DNA of 64,000 nt, taken from the NCBI RefSeq assembly GCF_016653635.2, contig NZ_CP067420.1, positions 2,198,501-2,262,500 of the forward strand, read 5' to 3'. Position numbers and translations under genes: made by a program. This DNA comes from Skermanella sp. TT6. Its GTDB lineage: Bacteria; Pseudomonadota; Alphaproteobacteria; Azospirillales; Azospirillaceae. This document shows positions 18,384 to 27,183 of this stretch, one piece after another (position 1 is the stretch's first letter; the number at the start of each line of letters is the position of its first letter). The notes below the pieces were generated by a model that saw only the letters and a program-made list of their open reading frames with translations, was not told the DNA's origin and made no database searches.

Positions 18384-19600
18384 GCCGTCGCCGCCCGCCG
18401 GTTGGTCAGGCCCCGGTGCTCCGCGCAGCCGTCCAGGAAGCCCCGCACGACTTGGTGGAATTCAGGCTCGTCCAGCAGGAAGGCATCGTGTCCCTTATCG
18501 GTCGCCACCTCCACGAAGCTGACATTGGCCGCCACCGCGTTCAGCGCGTGGACGACGGCCCGGGACTCGGTGGTCGGGAACAGCCAATCGCTGGAGAAGG
18601 AGGTGAGGCAGAACCGGACCGGAGTGGGGCCGTCCTTGACCCGGAACGCGTTGGCGAGGACGCCGCCATGCTCCGCCGCCAAGTCGAAATAGTCCATCGC
18701 CCGGGTGATATACAGGTACGAATTGGCGTCGAACCGGTCGACGAAGGTGATGCCCTGGTGCCGAAGATAGCTCTCGACCTGGAAGTCGGCGTCGAAGCCA
18801 TAGGTCACCGCCTGCCGGTTCTGCAGGTTGCGGCCGAACTTGCGGTGCAGCGCCGCCTCGGACAGGTAGGTGATGTGCGCGGCCATGCGCGCCACCGCCA
18901 GCCCGCGGTGGGGCCGCACCCCCTGGTTCAGGTAGTCGCCGCCGCACCAGTCCGGATCGGCCATGATCGCCTGCCGCCCGACCTCGTGGAAGGCGATGTT
19001 CTGGGCGGAGTGACGGGCGGCGGTCGCGATCGGCAGCGCTGCGAAGACATGCTCCGGGTAGCTGACCGCCCACTGCAGCACCTGCATGCCGCCCATGGAC
19101 CCGCCGACCACGCAGAACAGCTTCTCGATGCCGAGATGGTCGACCAGCAGCTTCTGCGCCCGCACCATGTCGGCGATCGTGATGACAGGGAATCCCAGGC
19201 CATAGGGCTTGCCGGTCGCGGGATCGGTCTCGGCCGGGCCGATGCTGCCCATGCAGCCGCCGATCACGTTGGAGCAGATGACGAAATAGCGGTCGGTATC
19301 GATCGGCCGCCCCGGGCCGACCAGCATGCTCCACCACCCGGGCTTGCCCGAGACGGGGTGGTAGTCGGTCACGAAATGGTCGCCGGTCAACGCATGGCAG
19401 ACCATCACGGCATTGGACCGGTCGGCGTTCAGCGTGCCGAAGGTGCTGTAGGCGACGGTGAAGTTCGACAGTTCGACGCCGCAGTCCAGCCGCATCGGCC
19501 GGTCGGTCCCCAGCACCACCCGCCGGTTCGTCCCCTCCGAAACGGAACCGGCAGCCTCGGCGACGCCTGGCGGCTGGCGAAACGGAATGGACGCGCTCAT
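18380..19600 (-). CDS. metX: Homoserine O-acyltransferase MetX
   Basis: Alpha/beta-hydrolase-fold enzyme that acylates homoserine, the first committed step of methionine synthesis. It has 406 aa. The nucleophile elbow is [12 protein letters not shown], and the catalytic Asp and His lie in FSSDWLFPT and [11 protein letters not shown]. Whether the acyl donor is acetyl-CoA or succinyl-CoA is not visible by eye; proteins paired with MetW are often succinyltransferases. I chose the ATG at 19600; an in-frame start at 19672 would add 24 residues lacking family resemblance. No SAM-II riboswitch was recognised upstream. Confidence 0.95.
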   Translation of the reverse strand: MSASIPFRQPPGVAEAAGSVSEGTNRRVVLGTDRPMRLDCGVELSNFTVAYSTFGTLNADRSNAVMVCHALTGDHFVTDYHPVSGKPGWWSMLVGPGRPIDTDRYFVICSNVIGGCMGSIGPAETDPATGKPYGLGFPVITIADMVRAQKLLVDHLGIEKLFCVVGGSMGGMQVLQWAVSYPEHVFAALPIATAARHSAQNIAFHEVGRQAIMADPDWCGGDYLNQGVRPHRGLAVARMAAHITYLSEAALHRKFGRNLQNRQAVTYGFDADFQVESYLRHQGITFVDRFDANSYLYITRAMDYFDLAAEHGGVLANAFRVKDGPTPVRFCLTSFSSDWLFPTTESRAVVHALNAVAANVSFVEVATDKGHDAFLLDEPEFHQVVRGFLDGCAEHRGLTNRRAATA

Positions 19601-19658
19601 CGGTCGGGCGAACCTGCTTCGAAAGTGTGGGGGCAAAGCTGCCAGCCAGGAAGCCGCA

Positions 19659-19688
19659 TAGCTAGGGAGCAAGCCATGGGGGTGTCAA
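19659..19688 (-). promoter_or_regulatory. candidate sigma-70 promoter for metX-metW
   Basis: On the minus strand TTGACA (19688-19683) is followed by an 18-bp spacer and TAGCTA (19664-19659), about 60 bp upstream of the chosen metX ATG. The perfect -35 supports it, and its position also favours the short metX start. Confidence 0.5.
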
Positions 19689-19780
19689 CGTTTTCTTTGA
19701 TTTTGCCAGGGTCCGAGACTACTACTATCCGGCTGCGTTGACCGCTCCGTCCACTCCCTGACCGGCAAGATCTGAAGTCC

Positions 19781-20656
19781 ATGTCCTCACCAACGCCATC
19801 GCTTGATGAACTGCGTCGCGAAATCGATGAAATCGATGACAAGATCCATGATCTGATCATGCGGCGCGCCCAGGTGGTGGAACTGGTCGGCATCGCCAAA
19901 CGGCCGGACAACCAGATCGTCCGGCCCGGGCGGGAGGCGACGATCCTGCGCCGACTCGCCGCGCGCCACACCGGTCCCTTCCCGATGCAGGTCCTGGCCC
20001 GGCTGTGGCGGGAGATGATCGCGACCTTTTCCCGCATCCAGGGGCCGTTCGCCATCGCGGTCTACGCGCCGGAGGACAGGCGCGGCTTCTGGGATATCTC
20101 CCGCGACCATTACGGCAGCTCGGTCCCGATGACGGCGGTCAACACGCCTGCCGCGGCGATCCGAGCCGTGGCCGACGGCACGGCGACGGTCGGCGTCGTA
20201 CCCATGCCGGAGGAGGACGACCACGATCCCTGGTGGCGGTACCTGATGAACCAGGACCCCAAGACGCCGCGGGTGGTCGCCAGCCTGCCGTTCTGCGGCC
20301 GCGGCAACGCGCGCGGCGACGACCGGGACGCCCTCGCCATCGCCCTGATCCAGCACGAGCGGACCGGCGACGACCGCACCCTGCTGGGCATCGAGTTGAC
20401 CGAGGATCGCAGCCGCGGCCGGCTGAAGGAGGCGCTGGAAGCCGCCGGCCTGGCCACCGTCAGTTTCCGGAGCTGGACCGGCCGGGAATCCGGCGGCGGC
20501 CCGCTCCATCTGGTCGAGGTCGCCGACTATGTCGACCTGCAGGACAAGCGTCTGTCCGCCTTCGCGGCCAACATGGGCGATATCCTGCTGCGGACCACCC
20601 CGATCGGCGGGTACGCGGTGCCGCTCGGAAGCTCCTCCGACCCCAAGAAGCTCTGA
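19781..20656 (+). CDS. Chorismate mutase fused to a prephenate-dehydratase-like remnant
   Basis: N-terminal AroQ chorismate mutase domain (about residues 7-90) with DELRREIDEIDDKIHDLIM and RPGREATILRRL, converting chorismate to prephenate. The following 200 residues resemble the start of a prephenate dehydratase (IAVYAPEDRRGFWDISRDHYG, then VGVVPMPEEDD where an active enzyme has GVVPIENS), but no catalytic TRF motif is visible. The whole is 291 aa. It probably has only mutase activity, perhaps with a ligand-sensing tail. It sits 68 bp upstream of hisC and tyrosine-branch dehydrogenase, consistent with aromatic amino-acid synthesis, and is divergent from metX. Confidence 0.85.
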   Translation: MSSPTPSLDELRREIDEIDDKIHDLIMRRAQVVELVGIAKRPDNQIVRPGREATILRRLAARHTGPFPMQVLARLWREMIATFSRIQGPFAIAVYAPEDRRGFWDISRDHYGSSVPMTAVNTPAAAIRAVADGTATVGVVPMPEEDDHDPWWRYLMNQDPKTPRVVASLPFCGRGNARGDDRDALAIALIQHERTGDDRTLLGIELTEDRSRGRLKEALEAAGLATVSFRSWTGRESGGGPLHLVEVADYVDLQDKRLSAFAANMGDILLRTTPIGGYAVPLGSSSDPKKL

Positions 20657-20724
20657 TCCCCGAAAAGCTTGGATTCGTCGAACTTCGGTCCCCTGTCTGA
20701 TTTCATCAGGAAAGTAGCTCTGCC

Positions 20725-21831
20725 ATGTCTGCTCCGGCTCCCCGTCCCGGAATCCTCGACATTTCCCCCTATGTCGGCGGCGAGGCCCATGCTCCCGGTG
20801 TCGACCGGCTGATCCGCCTCGCCTCCAACGAAGGCGCGTTGGGCCCCAGCCCGCGCGCGATGGAGGCGTACCGGCAGGCGGCGGCGGAACTTCACCGATA
20901 TCCCGACGGCGGATCGACGGCGCTGCGCGACGGGTTGGCCCGGCTCTACGGGCTGGATGTTTCCCGGATCGTCTGCGGAACCGGCTCGGACGAGCTGCTG
21001 GGACTGCTGACCCGTGCCTATGCCGGTCCGGGCGACGAGGTGCTGTACAGCGCGCACGGCTTCCTGATGTACCCGATCTCTGCCAAGTCGGTCGGCGCCA
21101 CGCCGGTGGCCGCTCCCGAGAAGGGGCTGAAGGCCGACGTGGACGCGCTGCTGGCCCACGTGACCGAGCGCACGAAGATCCTGTTCATCGCCAACCCCAA
21201 CAACCCGACCGGCAGCTTCCTGACCTCCGACGAGATGCGGCGCCTGCACGCGGGGCTGCCCGGGCACGTGGTGCTGGTGATCGACGCGGCCTATGCAGAG
21301 TATGTCGACCGTCCCGACTACACCGCGGGATCGGAGCTGGTGGAGGAGTTCGGCAATGTCGTGATGACCCGGACCTTCTCCAAGATCTACGCGCTGGGCG
21401 GCCTGCGCCTGGGCTGGGCTTACTGCCCGCCGGCCATCGCCGATGTGCTGAACCGGGTGCGCGGGCCCTTCAACGTCAATTCGGCCGCCCAGATCGCCGG
21501 CGTCGCCGCGGTCGAGGATACTGCCTTCATCGAGGAGTCCCGCCGCCATAACGAGATCTGGCGGGATTGGCTGAGCGCGCGGCTGACCGAGCTGGGGCTG
21601 GAGGTCCATCCCAGCATCGCGAACTTCGTCCTGGTCTCCTTCGCCAACCGGTCGTCCGACGGCAACCAGGCGGCCGAGGCGGCCCGGCAGTTCCTGAAGG
21701 CGCGCGGCATCCTGGTGCGCCAGATGGGGGGCTACGGCCTGCCGCACTGCCTGCGCATGTCGATCGGCACCGAGGAGGAGATGCGCGCCGTGGTCGATGC
21801 CGTCGCCGCGTTCCTGAAGGGGGAAGCATGA
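20725..21831 (+). CDS. hisC: Histidinol-phosphate/aromatic aminotransferase HisC
   Basis: PLP-dependent class I/II aminotransferase acting on histidinol phosphate and commonly on phenylpyruvate-type acceptors. It has 368 aa with LIRLASNEGALGPSPRA near the N-terminus, FIANPNNPTGSF, the Schiff-base Lys in TFSKIYALGGLRLGW, and a C-terminal LPHCLRMSIGTEEEM. Its place between chorismate mutase and prephenate dehydrogenase suggests it serves tyrosine and phenylalanine synthesis at least in part. It overlaps the next gene by ATGA. Confidence 0.95.
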   Translation: MSAPAPRPGILDISPYVGGEAHAPGVDRLIRLASNEGALGPSPRAMEAYRQAAAELHRYPDGGSTALRDGLARLYGLDVSRIVCGTGSDELLGLLTRAYAGPGDEVLYSAHGFLMYPISAKSVGATPVAAPEKGLKADVDALLAHVTERTKILFIANPNNPTGSFLTSDEMRRLHAGLPGHVVLVIDAAYAEYVDRPDYTAGSELVEEFGNVVMTRTFSKIYALGGLRLGWAYCPPAIADVLNRVRGPFNVNSAAQIAGVAAVEDTAFIEESRRHNEIWRDWLSARLTELGLEVHPSIANFVLVSFANRSSDGNQAAEAARQFLKARGILVRQMGGYGLPHCLRMSIGTEEEMRAVVDAVAAFLKGEA

Positions 21832-22748
21832 CCGCGACCGACATCGCCGGAGCGCGGGCCGGGAGCGGCTCGCCGCTGTTCGACCGGGTCGCCTTCATCG
21901 GCATCGGCTTGATCGGCTCGTCCATGGCGCGGGCGCTGGCCCGGGATGGCATGGCGGGCGAGATCGTCTGCAGCGCCCGCAGCCAGGCCACCTGCGACAA
22001 GGCGCTGGAGCTGGGGTTGGTTTCCCGTGCCACCACCGACGCCGCCGCGGCCGTGAAGGACGCCGACCTGGTGGTGCTGTGCGCGCCCGTCGGCGCCTAT
22101 GCCCATATAGCCCCCGTCATCGGCCCGCATTGCCGTCCCGGAGCGATCGTCACGGACGTCGGGTCGGTCAAGCAGGCGGTGATCCGCGACGTGGCGCCCC
22201 ACCTGCCGGAGGGCGTCCACCTCGTTCCCGGCCATCCCGTCGCAGGCACGGAGCATTCCGGCCCGGAAGCGGGCTTCGCCGAACTGTTCGAGAACCGCTG
22301 GTGCATCCTGACGCCGCCGCCCGGGGCGAACGAGCAGGCGGTCGCCAGGGTCGCCGAGATGTGGCGTCGCTTCGGCTCCAACCTGGAGTTCATGGAGGCC
22401 TCGCACCACGACAAGGTGCTGGCCATCACGTCCCACCTGCCGCACCTGATCGCCTACACCATCGTCGGGACCGCGACCGACCTGGAGGAGGACACAAAGT
22501 CCGAGGTGATCAAGTTCTCGGCCGGCGGCTTCCGCGACTTCACCCGGATCGCCGCCAGCGATCCGGTGATGTGGCGGGACGTCTTCCTCAACAACCGCGA
22601 AGCGGTGCTGGAGATCATCCAGCGCTTTAACGAGGATCTGACCGCGCTACAGCGGGCGATCCGCTGGGGCGAGGGCGACAAGCTGGAAGAGCTGTTCACC
22701 CGCACCCGGGCGATCCGCCGCGGCGTCATCGACGCCAAGCAGGCCTGA
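21828..22748 (+). CDS. tyrC: Prephenate/arogenate dehydrogenase
   Basis: NAD(P)-dependent oxidative decarboxylation of prephenate or arogenate, the tyrosine branch. It has 306 aa. The Rossmann motif FIGIGLIGSSMARALAR is at about residue 23, the active-site region is VPGHPVAGTEHSGPEAG, and the C-terminal helical domain contains HHDKVLAITSHLPHLIAY. Substrate choice is not resolved by eye. The ATG overlaps the hisC stop; the open frame upstream to 21567 is a shadow. It ends 3 bp from the convergent DUF2125 gene. Confidence 0.94.
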   Translation: MTATDIAGARAGSGSPLFDRVAFIGIGLIGSSMARALARDGMAGEIVCSARSQATCDKALELGLVSRATTDAAAAVKDADLVVLCAPVGAYAHIAPVIGPHCRPGAIVTDVGSVKQAVIRDVAPHLPEGVHLVPGHPVAGTEHSGPEAGFAELFENRWCILTPPPGANEQAVARVAEMWRRFGSNLEFMEASHHDKVLAITSHLPHLIAYTIVGTATDLEEDTKSEVIKFSAGGFRDFTRIAASDPVMWRDVFLNNREAVLEIIQRFNEDLTALQRAIRWGEGDKLEELFTRTRAIRRGVIDAKQA

Positions 22749-22751
22749 ATC

Positions 22752-23783
22752 TCACTCCCACGCGACGCGGGGGATCCTCAGCAAGCGGATCGGGCCGAAA
22801 TAGAGCCAGCCGTCCTGGACCGTCAGAGACGCCTCGACGATCGGCTGGTTGTCGGCCGTCGTCCGGCGGGAGAGCAAGGTGAGGGCCATCTTCGCCATGG
22901 CGGCGTCGCCCGGCCGGACGATCCCGGCCGTGGCGAGGCTGTCCATCGTCGGGTTCACGCCCTCCACCGCCGCGCTGATCGCCCCGATCGGCTGGAGGTC
23001 GCGGTCGAACGCCAGCGTTCCCTGGCCGGCTATGCGGAGCGGCCCCCAGTTCAGCGTCAGCGAGTCGATGTCGATCGTGCCGCCGCTCTCGCTCCAGGCG
23101 GCGATGGCGGGCCGGCCGAGACGGTCGGGCAAGGCTCCCTTGATCCGGGCAGTCACCGCCGCCGTCTCGATGTCTCCCTCCAGCGGGGTCGTGACCGAAG
23201 GCGGCGGCCGGACGTCGCCGAGGCGGGCGTCGATCGACAGCGCCGTCGCCGTATGGTCGGCGGGCGGCGCTTCCGGGAGCGCCGCGGTCACCTCGGCGCG
23301 GCCGAGGATCGCCTGCTGACCGTCCGGCAGCGTCACCGTCGACCGCCCGAGGTCGACGGTCATCCGGCGGATCGCGCCGGAGAGATCCAGTCGAACGCTC
23401 CCCTTCGCCCCGGCGGGAGCGTCGATGCCCAGTGCCGGATCGCCGCCCGCCTGAACCAGGCCGGCCTGGTGGCTGCCCAGAAGGTTGACGCCGATGTCGA
23501 GCGGATACCAGGGGCGGGCGCTGGCGATGACCGCCGATCCGCGCCATTGCAGTCCGTCCGCCCGGCGGATCGAAACGTCGGCGGCGCTCGCCGTGAGGGA
23601 CAGGGGAAAGCCGGATATCTCCAGGTCCCTGTACTCGATCAGCGCCGCCTCCGCGCGTTGCTGGGCGATCCAGTCGGTGATGCCGTCACGCACCCGCCCG
23701 GCGAGATAGAACCACCACGCTGAATAGCCAGCGGCGGCGATGCCGAACAGGACGATCAGCGAGACGAACGGCTTGGCACGCAT
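22752..23783 (-). CDS. DUF2125 domain protein, membrane-anchored
   Basis: Protein of the alphaproteobacterial DUF2125 family, function unknown, 343 aa. One N-terminal membrane helix (FVSLIVLFGIAAAGYSAWWFYLA) is followed by a periplasmic beta-rich body. Family features include YRDLEISGFPLSLT and the C-terminal QDGWLYFGPIRLL. I used the ATG at 23783; the frame extends 36 residues upstream without support. Its position converging on the tyrosine gene is common in Rhodospirillales. Confidence 0.85.
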   Translation of the reverse strand: MRAKPFVSLIVLFGIAAAGYSAWWFYLAGRVRDGITDWIAQQRAEAALIEYRDLEISGFPLSLTASAADVSIRRADGLQWRGSAVIASARPWYPLDIGVNLLGSHQAGLVQAGGDPALGIDAPAGAKGSVRLDLSGAIRRMTVDLGRSTVTLPDGQQAILGRAEVTAALPEAPPADHTATALSIDARLGDVRPPPSVTTPLEGDIETAAVTARIKGALPDRLGRPAIAAWSESGGTIDIDSLTLNWGPLRIAGQGTLAFDRDLQPIGAISAAVEGVNPTMDSLATAGIVRPGDAAMAKMALTLLSRRTTADNQPIVEASLTVQDGWLYFGPIRLLRIPRVAWE

Positions 23784-23855
23784 GTGGGAAGGCCTTGAGC
23801 GGTTGTGCGATTGCCTTATAGCGGGTTGTGCCGTTGGAGGTCGAGGGGCGCCTTG

Positions 23856-24602
23856 ATGTGTGATATCGTGGCATCGACGCCGAGGAGACACTATCTGACG
23901 ATCATGTCTGCCGAAGATTCATTCCGCGATACGGTCGCGGAGGACGCCTCCGAGACCCAAGATCCCGCCTTGCCGGAGCCCGCCGCCTGTACCGGCGAAC
24001 CGCTCATGGTCTTCGCTCCCTCGACGGCCAGGACGTTCCCCAAGATCAAGGTTCCGCCCGATACCGACCTGTGGGTATTCGGCTATGGCTCACTGATGTG
24101 GAACCCGGAATTTCCTTTCGCGGAGCGCCGGCTGGCGCTGCTGCGGGGGTATCACCGCCGGTTCTGCGTCTATTCCCACCGTTACCGCGGCACGCCCGAC
24201 CGGCCCGGCCTCGTGCTGGGACTGGATCGCGGCGGATCCTGCCGCGGCATGGTCTTCAGGGTCGAGGCGGCCCATGTGGCCGGGACGCTGGACTATCTGT
24301 GGGACCGGGAAATGGTCAGCGGGGTCTATCACCCCAAGCTGCTCCGGGTCCGGACCAGGGGCGGCAACGTCACCGCCTGCACTTTCGTCGCCGACCGGAG
24401 CCATCGGCAGTATTGCGGCGACATGTGCGTGTCCGACGTGGTCCGGCATATCCGGCAGGGTATCGGCGAGCGCGGCCCGAACCTGGATTACCTGGCGAAC
24501 ACCGTGGGACACCTGCGCGAACTGGGCGTGGCGGATCGGGGGTTGGAACGGCTCCTGGTCGACGTGCGGCAGCTGATGCAAAGGGGAGCGGAGCACCCGT
24601 GA
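23856..24602 (+). CDS. Gamma-glutamylcyclotransferase (ChaC type)
   Basis: Likely glutathione-specific gamma-glutamylcyclotransferase, releasing 5-oxoproline. The signature FGYGSLMWNPEF is followed by RRFCVYSHRYRGTPDRPG, DREMVSGVYHPK (with the expected catalytic Glu) and ANTVGHLRELGV at the end, all ChaC-like. The length is 248 aa if started at the ATG at 23856, which has GAGGGG 7 bp upstream; the ATG at 23904 would remove 16 residues and has a poorer site. It is divergent from the DUF2125 gene and sits upstream of the guanidine exporter. Confidence 0.88.
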   Translation: MCDIVASTPRRHYLTIMSAEDSFRDTVAEDASETQDPALPEPAACTGEPLMVFAPSTARTFPKIKVPPDTDLWVFGYGSLMWNPEFPFAERRLALLRGYHRRFCVYSHRYRGTPDRPGLVLGLDRGGSCRGMVFRVEAAHVAGTLDYLWDREMVSGVYHPKLLRVRTRGGNVTACTFVADRSHRQYCGDMCVSDVVRHIRQGIGERGPNLDYLANTVGHLRELGVADRGLERLLVDVRQLMQRGAEHP

Positions 24603-24654
24603 CCTTGGGCTGCCGGGGCTTGATCCGCCGTCCCGGATGACCAAATGTCCGATT

Positions 24655-24704
24655 GCGGGGACGACCCCGCGATTTCCATTCATCAAGGCCGGGACGACCC
24701 AGCC
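24655..24704 (+). promoter_or_regulatory. guanidine-II (mini-ykkC) riboswitch
   Basis: Two short hairpins each capped by an ACGA loop. The first is GCGGGG-ACGA-CCCCGC (24655-24670). The second is GGCCGGG-ACGA-CCCAGCC (24687-24704) with one C.A mismatch. A 16-nt linker separates them. This matches the known mini-ykkC architecture, which binds guanidinium and controls translation. The ribosome-binding site GGGAGG (24713-24718) and the ATG of an SMR exporter follow immediately, the standard target of this class. Confidence 0.92.
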
Positions 24705-24724
24705 ACGGACTCGGGAGGTCTGTG

Positions 24725-25045
24725 ATGGCTTGGGTTCTGTTGCTTCTCGCCGGCGCTTTCGAAATCGGTTGGGCCCTTGGCCTGAAGCAGACGGCCGGCT
24801 TCACCCGTCTTGTCCCGTCGCTGCTGACGGCGGGCAGCATGGTCGTCAGCCTCGGGCTGCTCGGCCTCGCTTTGCGCACCCTTCCCCTTGGGACGGCCTA
24901 CGCGATCTGGACCGGCATCGGAACCGTGGGAACCGTCATCGCCGGCATCGTGATCCATGGAGAACCGGCAAACGCCTTGCGGCTGGGCTGCGTCGCCCTG
25001 ATCGTCACCGGCATCGTCGGCCTGAAGCTGGTTTCCAGTCCTTGA
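24725..25045 (+). CDS. gdx: SMR-family guanidinium exporter (Gdx/SugE type)
   Basis: Small multidrug-resistance-family antiporter, 106 aa with four membrane helices. It has the SMR motif AWVLLLLAGAFEIGWALGLK with the essential membrane Glu in helix 1, and TLPLGTAYAIWTGIGTVG in helix 3. SugE-type SMR proteins are now known as guanidinium/proton exchangers (Gdx). The guanidine-II riboswitch directly upstream strongly supports that substrate over a general drug role. The ATG at 24725 is set by the GGGAGG site. It converges on aqpZ with a terminator-like hairpin between. Confidence 0.93.
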   Translation: MAWVLLLLAGAFEIGWALGLKQTAGFTRLVPSLLTAGSMVVSLGLLGLALRTLPLGTAYAIWTGIGTVGTVIAGIVIHGEPANALRLGCVALIVTGIVGLKLVSSP

Positions 25046-25059
25046 CCTCCCGTCGGCGT

Positions 25060-25082
25060 AGGGGCGGATCCTCTCCGCCCCT
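25060..25082. terminator. hairpin between gdx and aqpZ
   Basis: AGGGGCGGA (25060-25068) pairs perfectly with TCCGCCCCT (25074-25082) around a 5-nt loop, between convergent stops. No long T-run, so it is terminator-like and not proven. Confidence 0.55.
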
Positions 25083-25090
25083 TGGAAGTC

Positions 25091-25828
25091 TCAGCGCGCC
25101 GGCTCGCCGGTGATCGCCGGCTTCACGACCGTCTCCTCGGCCGACAGCATGCGGTAGGCGATGCCGCCCAGGACGCCGCCGATCAGCGGAGCCACCCAGA
25201 AGAGCCAGAGTTGCTGCAGGGCCACGCCCCCCATGATCAGTGCCGGGCCGGTGCTGCGCGCCGGATTCACGCTGGTGTTGGTGACCGGGATGCTGATCAG
25301 GTGGATCAGGGTCAGCGCCAGCCCGATCGCGAGCGGCGCGAAGCCGGCCGGAGCCCGGGTGTCGGTTGAACCGAGGATCACGACCAGGAAGCCGAAGGTC
25401 AGGATAATCTCGATCAGCATTCCCGAAGCCAGGGTGTAGCCGCCGGGGGAAGCCGCGCCGAAGCCGTTCGTCGCCAGGCCGTTCACCGCGAGACTGAAGT
25501 CGGCCTTGCCGCTGGCGATCACGTACAGGGCGATCGCCGCGACGATCGCACCGGCGATCTGGGCGACGATGTAGGGCAGGATGTCCTTGGCCGGGAACCG
25601 TCTGGCGGCCCACAGGCCGACGGTCACCGCGGGATTGAGATGGCACCCGCTGATATGGCCGATCGAGTAGGCCATCGTCAGGACGGTCAGGCCGAATGCC
25701 AGCGAGACGCCGAGCAGGCCGATGCCGACCTCGGGGAACGCGGCGGCCAGCACGGCGCTTCCGCATCCGCCGAAGACCAGCCAGAATGTACCGAGAAACT
25801 CAGCGGAAGTCCGCCGTAACTGCGACAT
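25091..25828 (-). CDS. aqpZ: Aquaporin Z
   Basis: Water channel of the MIP family, 245 aa, six membrane helices. Both selectivity loops are intact: HLNPAVTVG and [11 protein letters not shown]. The narrow-pore signature [20 protein letters not shown] near the N-terminus (quoted in part) fits AqpZ and not glycerol facilitators. The ATG at 25828 follows AGGAGGG. The upstream gap of 204 bp holds a 19-bp palindrome that may be an operator. Confidence 0.95.
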   Translation of the reverse strand: MSQLRRTSAEFLGTFWLVFGGCGSAVLAAAFPEVGIGLLGVSLAFGLTVLTMAYSIGHISGCHLNPAVTVGLWAARRFPAKDILPYIVAQIAGAIVAAIALYVIASGKADFSLAVNGLATNGFGAASPGGYTLASGMLIEIILTFGFLVVILGSTDTRAPAGFAPLAIGLALTLIHLISIPVTNTSVNPARSTGPALIMGGVALQQLWLFWVAPLIGGVLGGIAYRMLSAEETVVKPAITGEPAR

Positions 25829-25972
25829 TGATCCCTCCTGAACCGGATCTGGGCGTGCCGGTCGTCCGGCATGCCGTCCACTTGGCCCCTTCCATCGGGC
25901 CATTCCCTGCGCGCGTTCGACCGGCGCTTCTTCTTGCCGCGCGACAGTAGAGGCGGAGGGCGTCGCGGAAAC

Positions 25973-25991
25973 GTAAATTACCGTAGTTTAC
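25973..25991. promoter_or_regulatory. 19-bp near-perfect palindrome upstream of aqpZ
   Basis: GTAAATTACCGTAGTTTAC: eight of nine base pairs are symmetric about a central C. It is AT-rich in a GC-rich gap, 145 bp upstream of aqpZ and 42 bp past the stop of the 26-kb gene. A dimeric repressor or activator site is plausible. Confidence 0.4.
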
Positions 25992-26032
25992 CCGTTCAGC
26001 CCTTTGGTCCGATTGAAGAATTCGGCAGGCGA

Positions 26033-26944
26033 TCAATCTCGCTGCCCTTGCGCCTGCGGGTTCAATCCCGAGCCGATCTCCGTGGCGACGGCGTGCTGCA
26101 CGGCCAATACCGGCTCTCCCGAAGGCCTGTCGTACGCCTTCATCCAGATGTATGTGCCGTTCCCGGCGCTCACCAAGCTGGCGGTGACGCGCACCACGCC
26201 CGAGCCGGTCCGCACCGTGCCGGTCAGGATGGCATCGGCGCCGGACGCCTTCCCCGTGCCGGGATCCCGAGGGCCAAGCACGGCAAGGGTCCCGCGTCGG
26301 ATCAGTTCCTGGGTGATCTCGTCCGCCAGTCCGGAGGCTATTTCGGCGCTCCGGGCAGTGTCGGCGGGCGTGAAGGGCAGGACCTGGACTGCCCGGATCG
26401 CCGGGCCGCCCAGGGCGGCACCGACCACGACCGGATCATGGATGAAGAAGGCCGCACCGACAAACCCGGCCGCACCGAGCGTCGCCAGGGCAGCCGTTCC
26501 CGATATGCCGGCCCGGACATGCTTCAGGGATCGCAGGCCGGCCGCTGCCGCGGGCGTCCTCAGGCTGAAGACCGGGATATAGCCGCCTTTGGGCAGATCG
26601 ATCAGCACCGGGTCCCCGGCTCCGTGGGTGAGATAATACCGCTCCAACCGACGGCGGAGTTGGCCGGCTTCGATCCGGACCAGCGGGTCGGTCTGGGGAT
26701 CGAACGTTTCGTCCCGGTCGAGCACCGATGTCGCGACGCAATAGGCCTTTATGCGCGATCCGCGGCCGGCGATGGTTTCCTCGACGATGTAGCTCAGGAA
26801 GCGCCGGCTCCGATCGGCGCGCCGGAAATCTTCCGACGCGCAGATACGGTCCAGCTGTTGGCGGACCTGCGAAGGGCATATCGGGGAAGCAAAGACGGCG
26901 GTTTCCTCTGGCTCGGGAAAGTGCCGGTTCTGGCGAGAGCCCAT
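26033..26944 (-). CDS. Membrane-anchored winged-helix/TolB-like protein (paralog 1)
   Basis: Unnamed 303-aa protein. An N-terminal domain (about residues 27-126) contains FRRADRSRRFLSYIVEET, RIEAGQLRRRLERYYL and a final LPKGGYIPVF. This layout resembles the end of OmpR/CadC-type winged helices (RxLRRxLE, GYRF), though I cannot prove it. A hydrophobic stretch (about 145-175) is followed by a periplasmic TolB/FlgO-like domain (VQVLPFTPAD, SGLADEITQELIRRG, GTYIWMKAYD). Homologues are often auto-annotated as adenylate cyclase, but no cyclase domain is visible. It is a paralog of the gene at 30261 (67 of 96 residues identical by my hand count over the N-terminal domain) and is divergent from the MscS operon. 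Confidence 0.65.
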   Translation of the reverse strand: MGSRQNRHFPEPEETAVFASPICPSQVRQQLDRICASEDFRRADRSRRFLSYIVEETIAGRGSRIKAYCVATSVLDRDETFDPQTDPLVRIEAGQLRRRLERYYLTHGAGDPVLIDLPKGGYIPVFSLRTPAAAAGLRSLKHVRAGISGTAALATLGAAGFVGAAFFIHDPVVVGAALGGPAIRAVQVLPFTPADTARSAEIASGLADEITQELIRRGTLAVLGPRDPGTGKASGADAILTGTVRTGSGVVRVTASLVSAGNGTYIWMKAYDRPSGEPVLAVQHAVATEIGSGLNPQAQGQRD

Positions 26945-27183
26945 GATCGTCTGCCCCCCTGTTGGACGGCTTTTTCCCTCTGTCCGACAGACCTTACTCT
27001 TTCGCTTCTCCCTGACCCCTCCCCACAGGAGTTATAATACCTCTGGATGAATTCTTGGGCTTGAAATATTCAGGCTATGCGGATCCTTATAGGCATATGC
27101 CGGTGCGGACCTGTCGCCACCCGAAATGCGGCGCACTGTTGTCCGTCTTCGGCCAACGTTCTTTTTTCCAGGGAGGGTCGGCC

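Noticed and set aside
19601-19780. SAM-II riboswitch upstream of metX
   Set aside because: This class is frequent before alphaproteobacterial metX, but I found no matching core on the minus strand, only a promoter.
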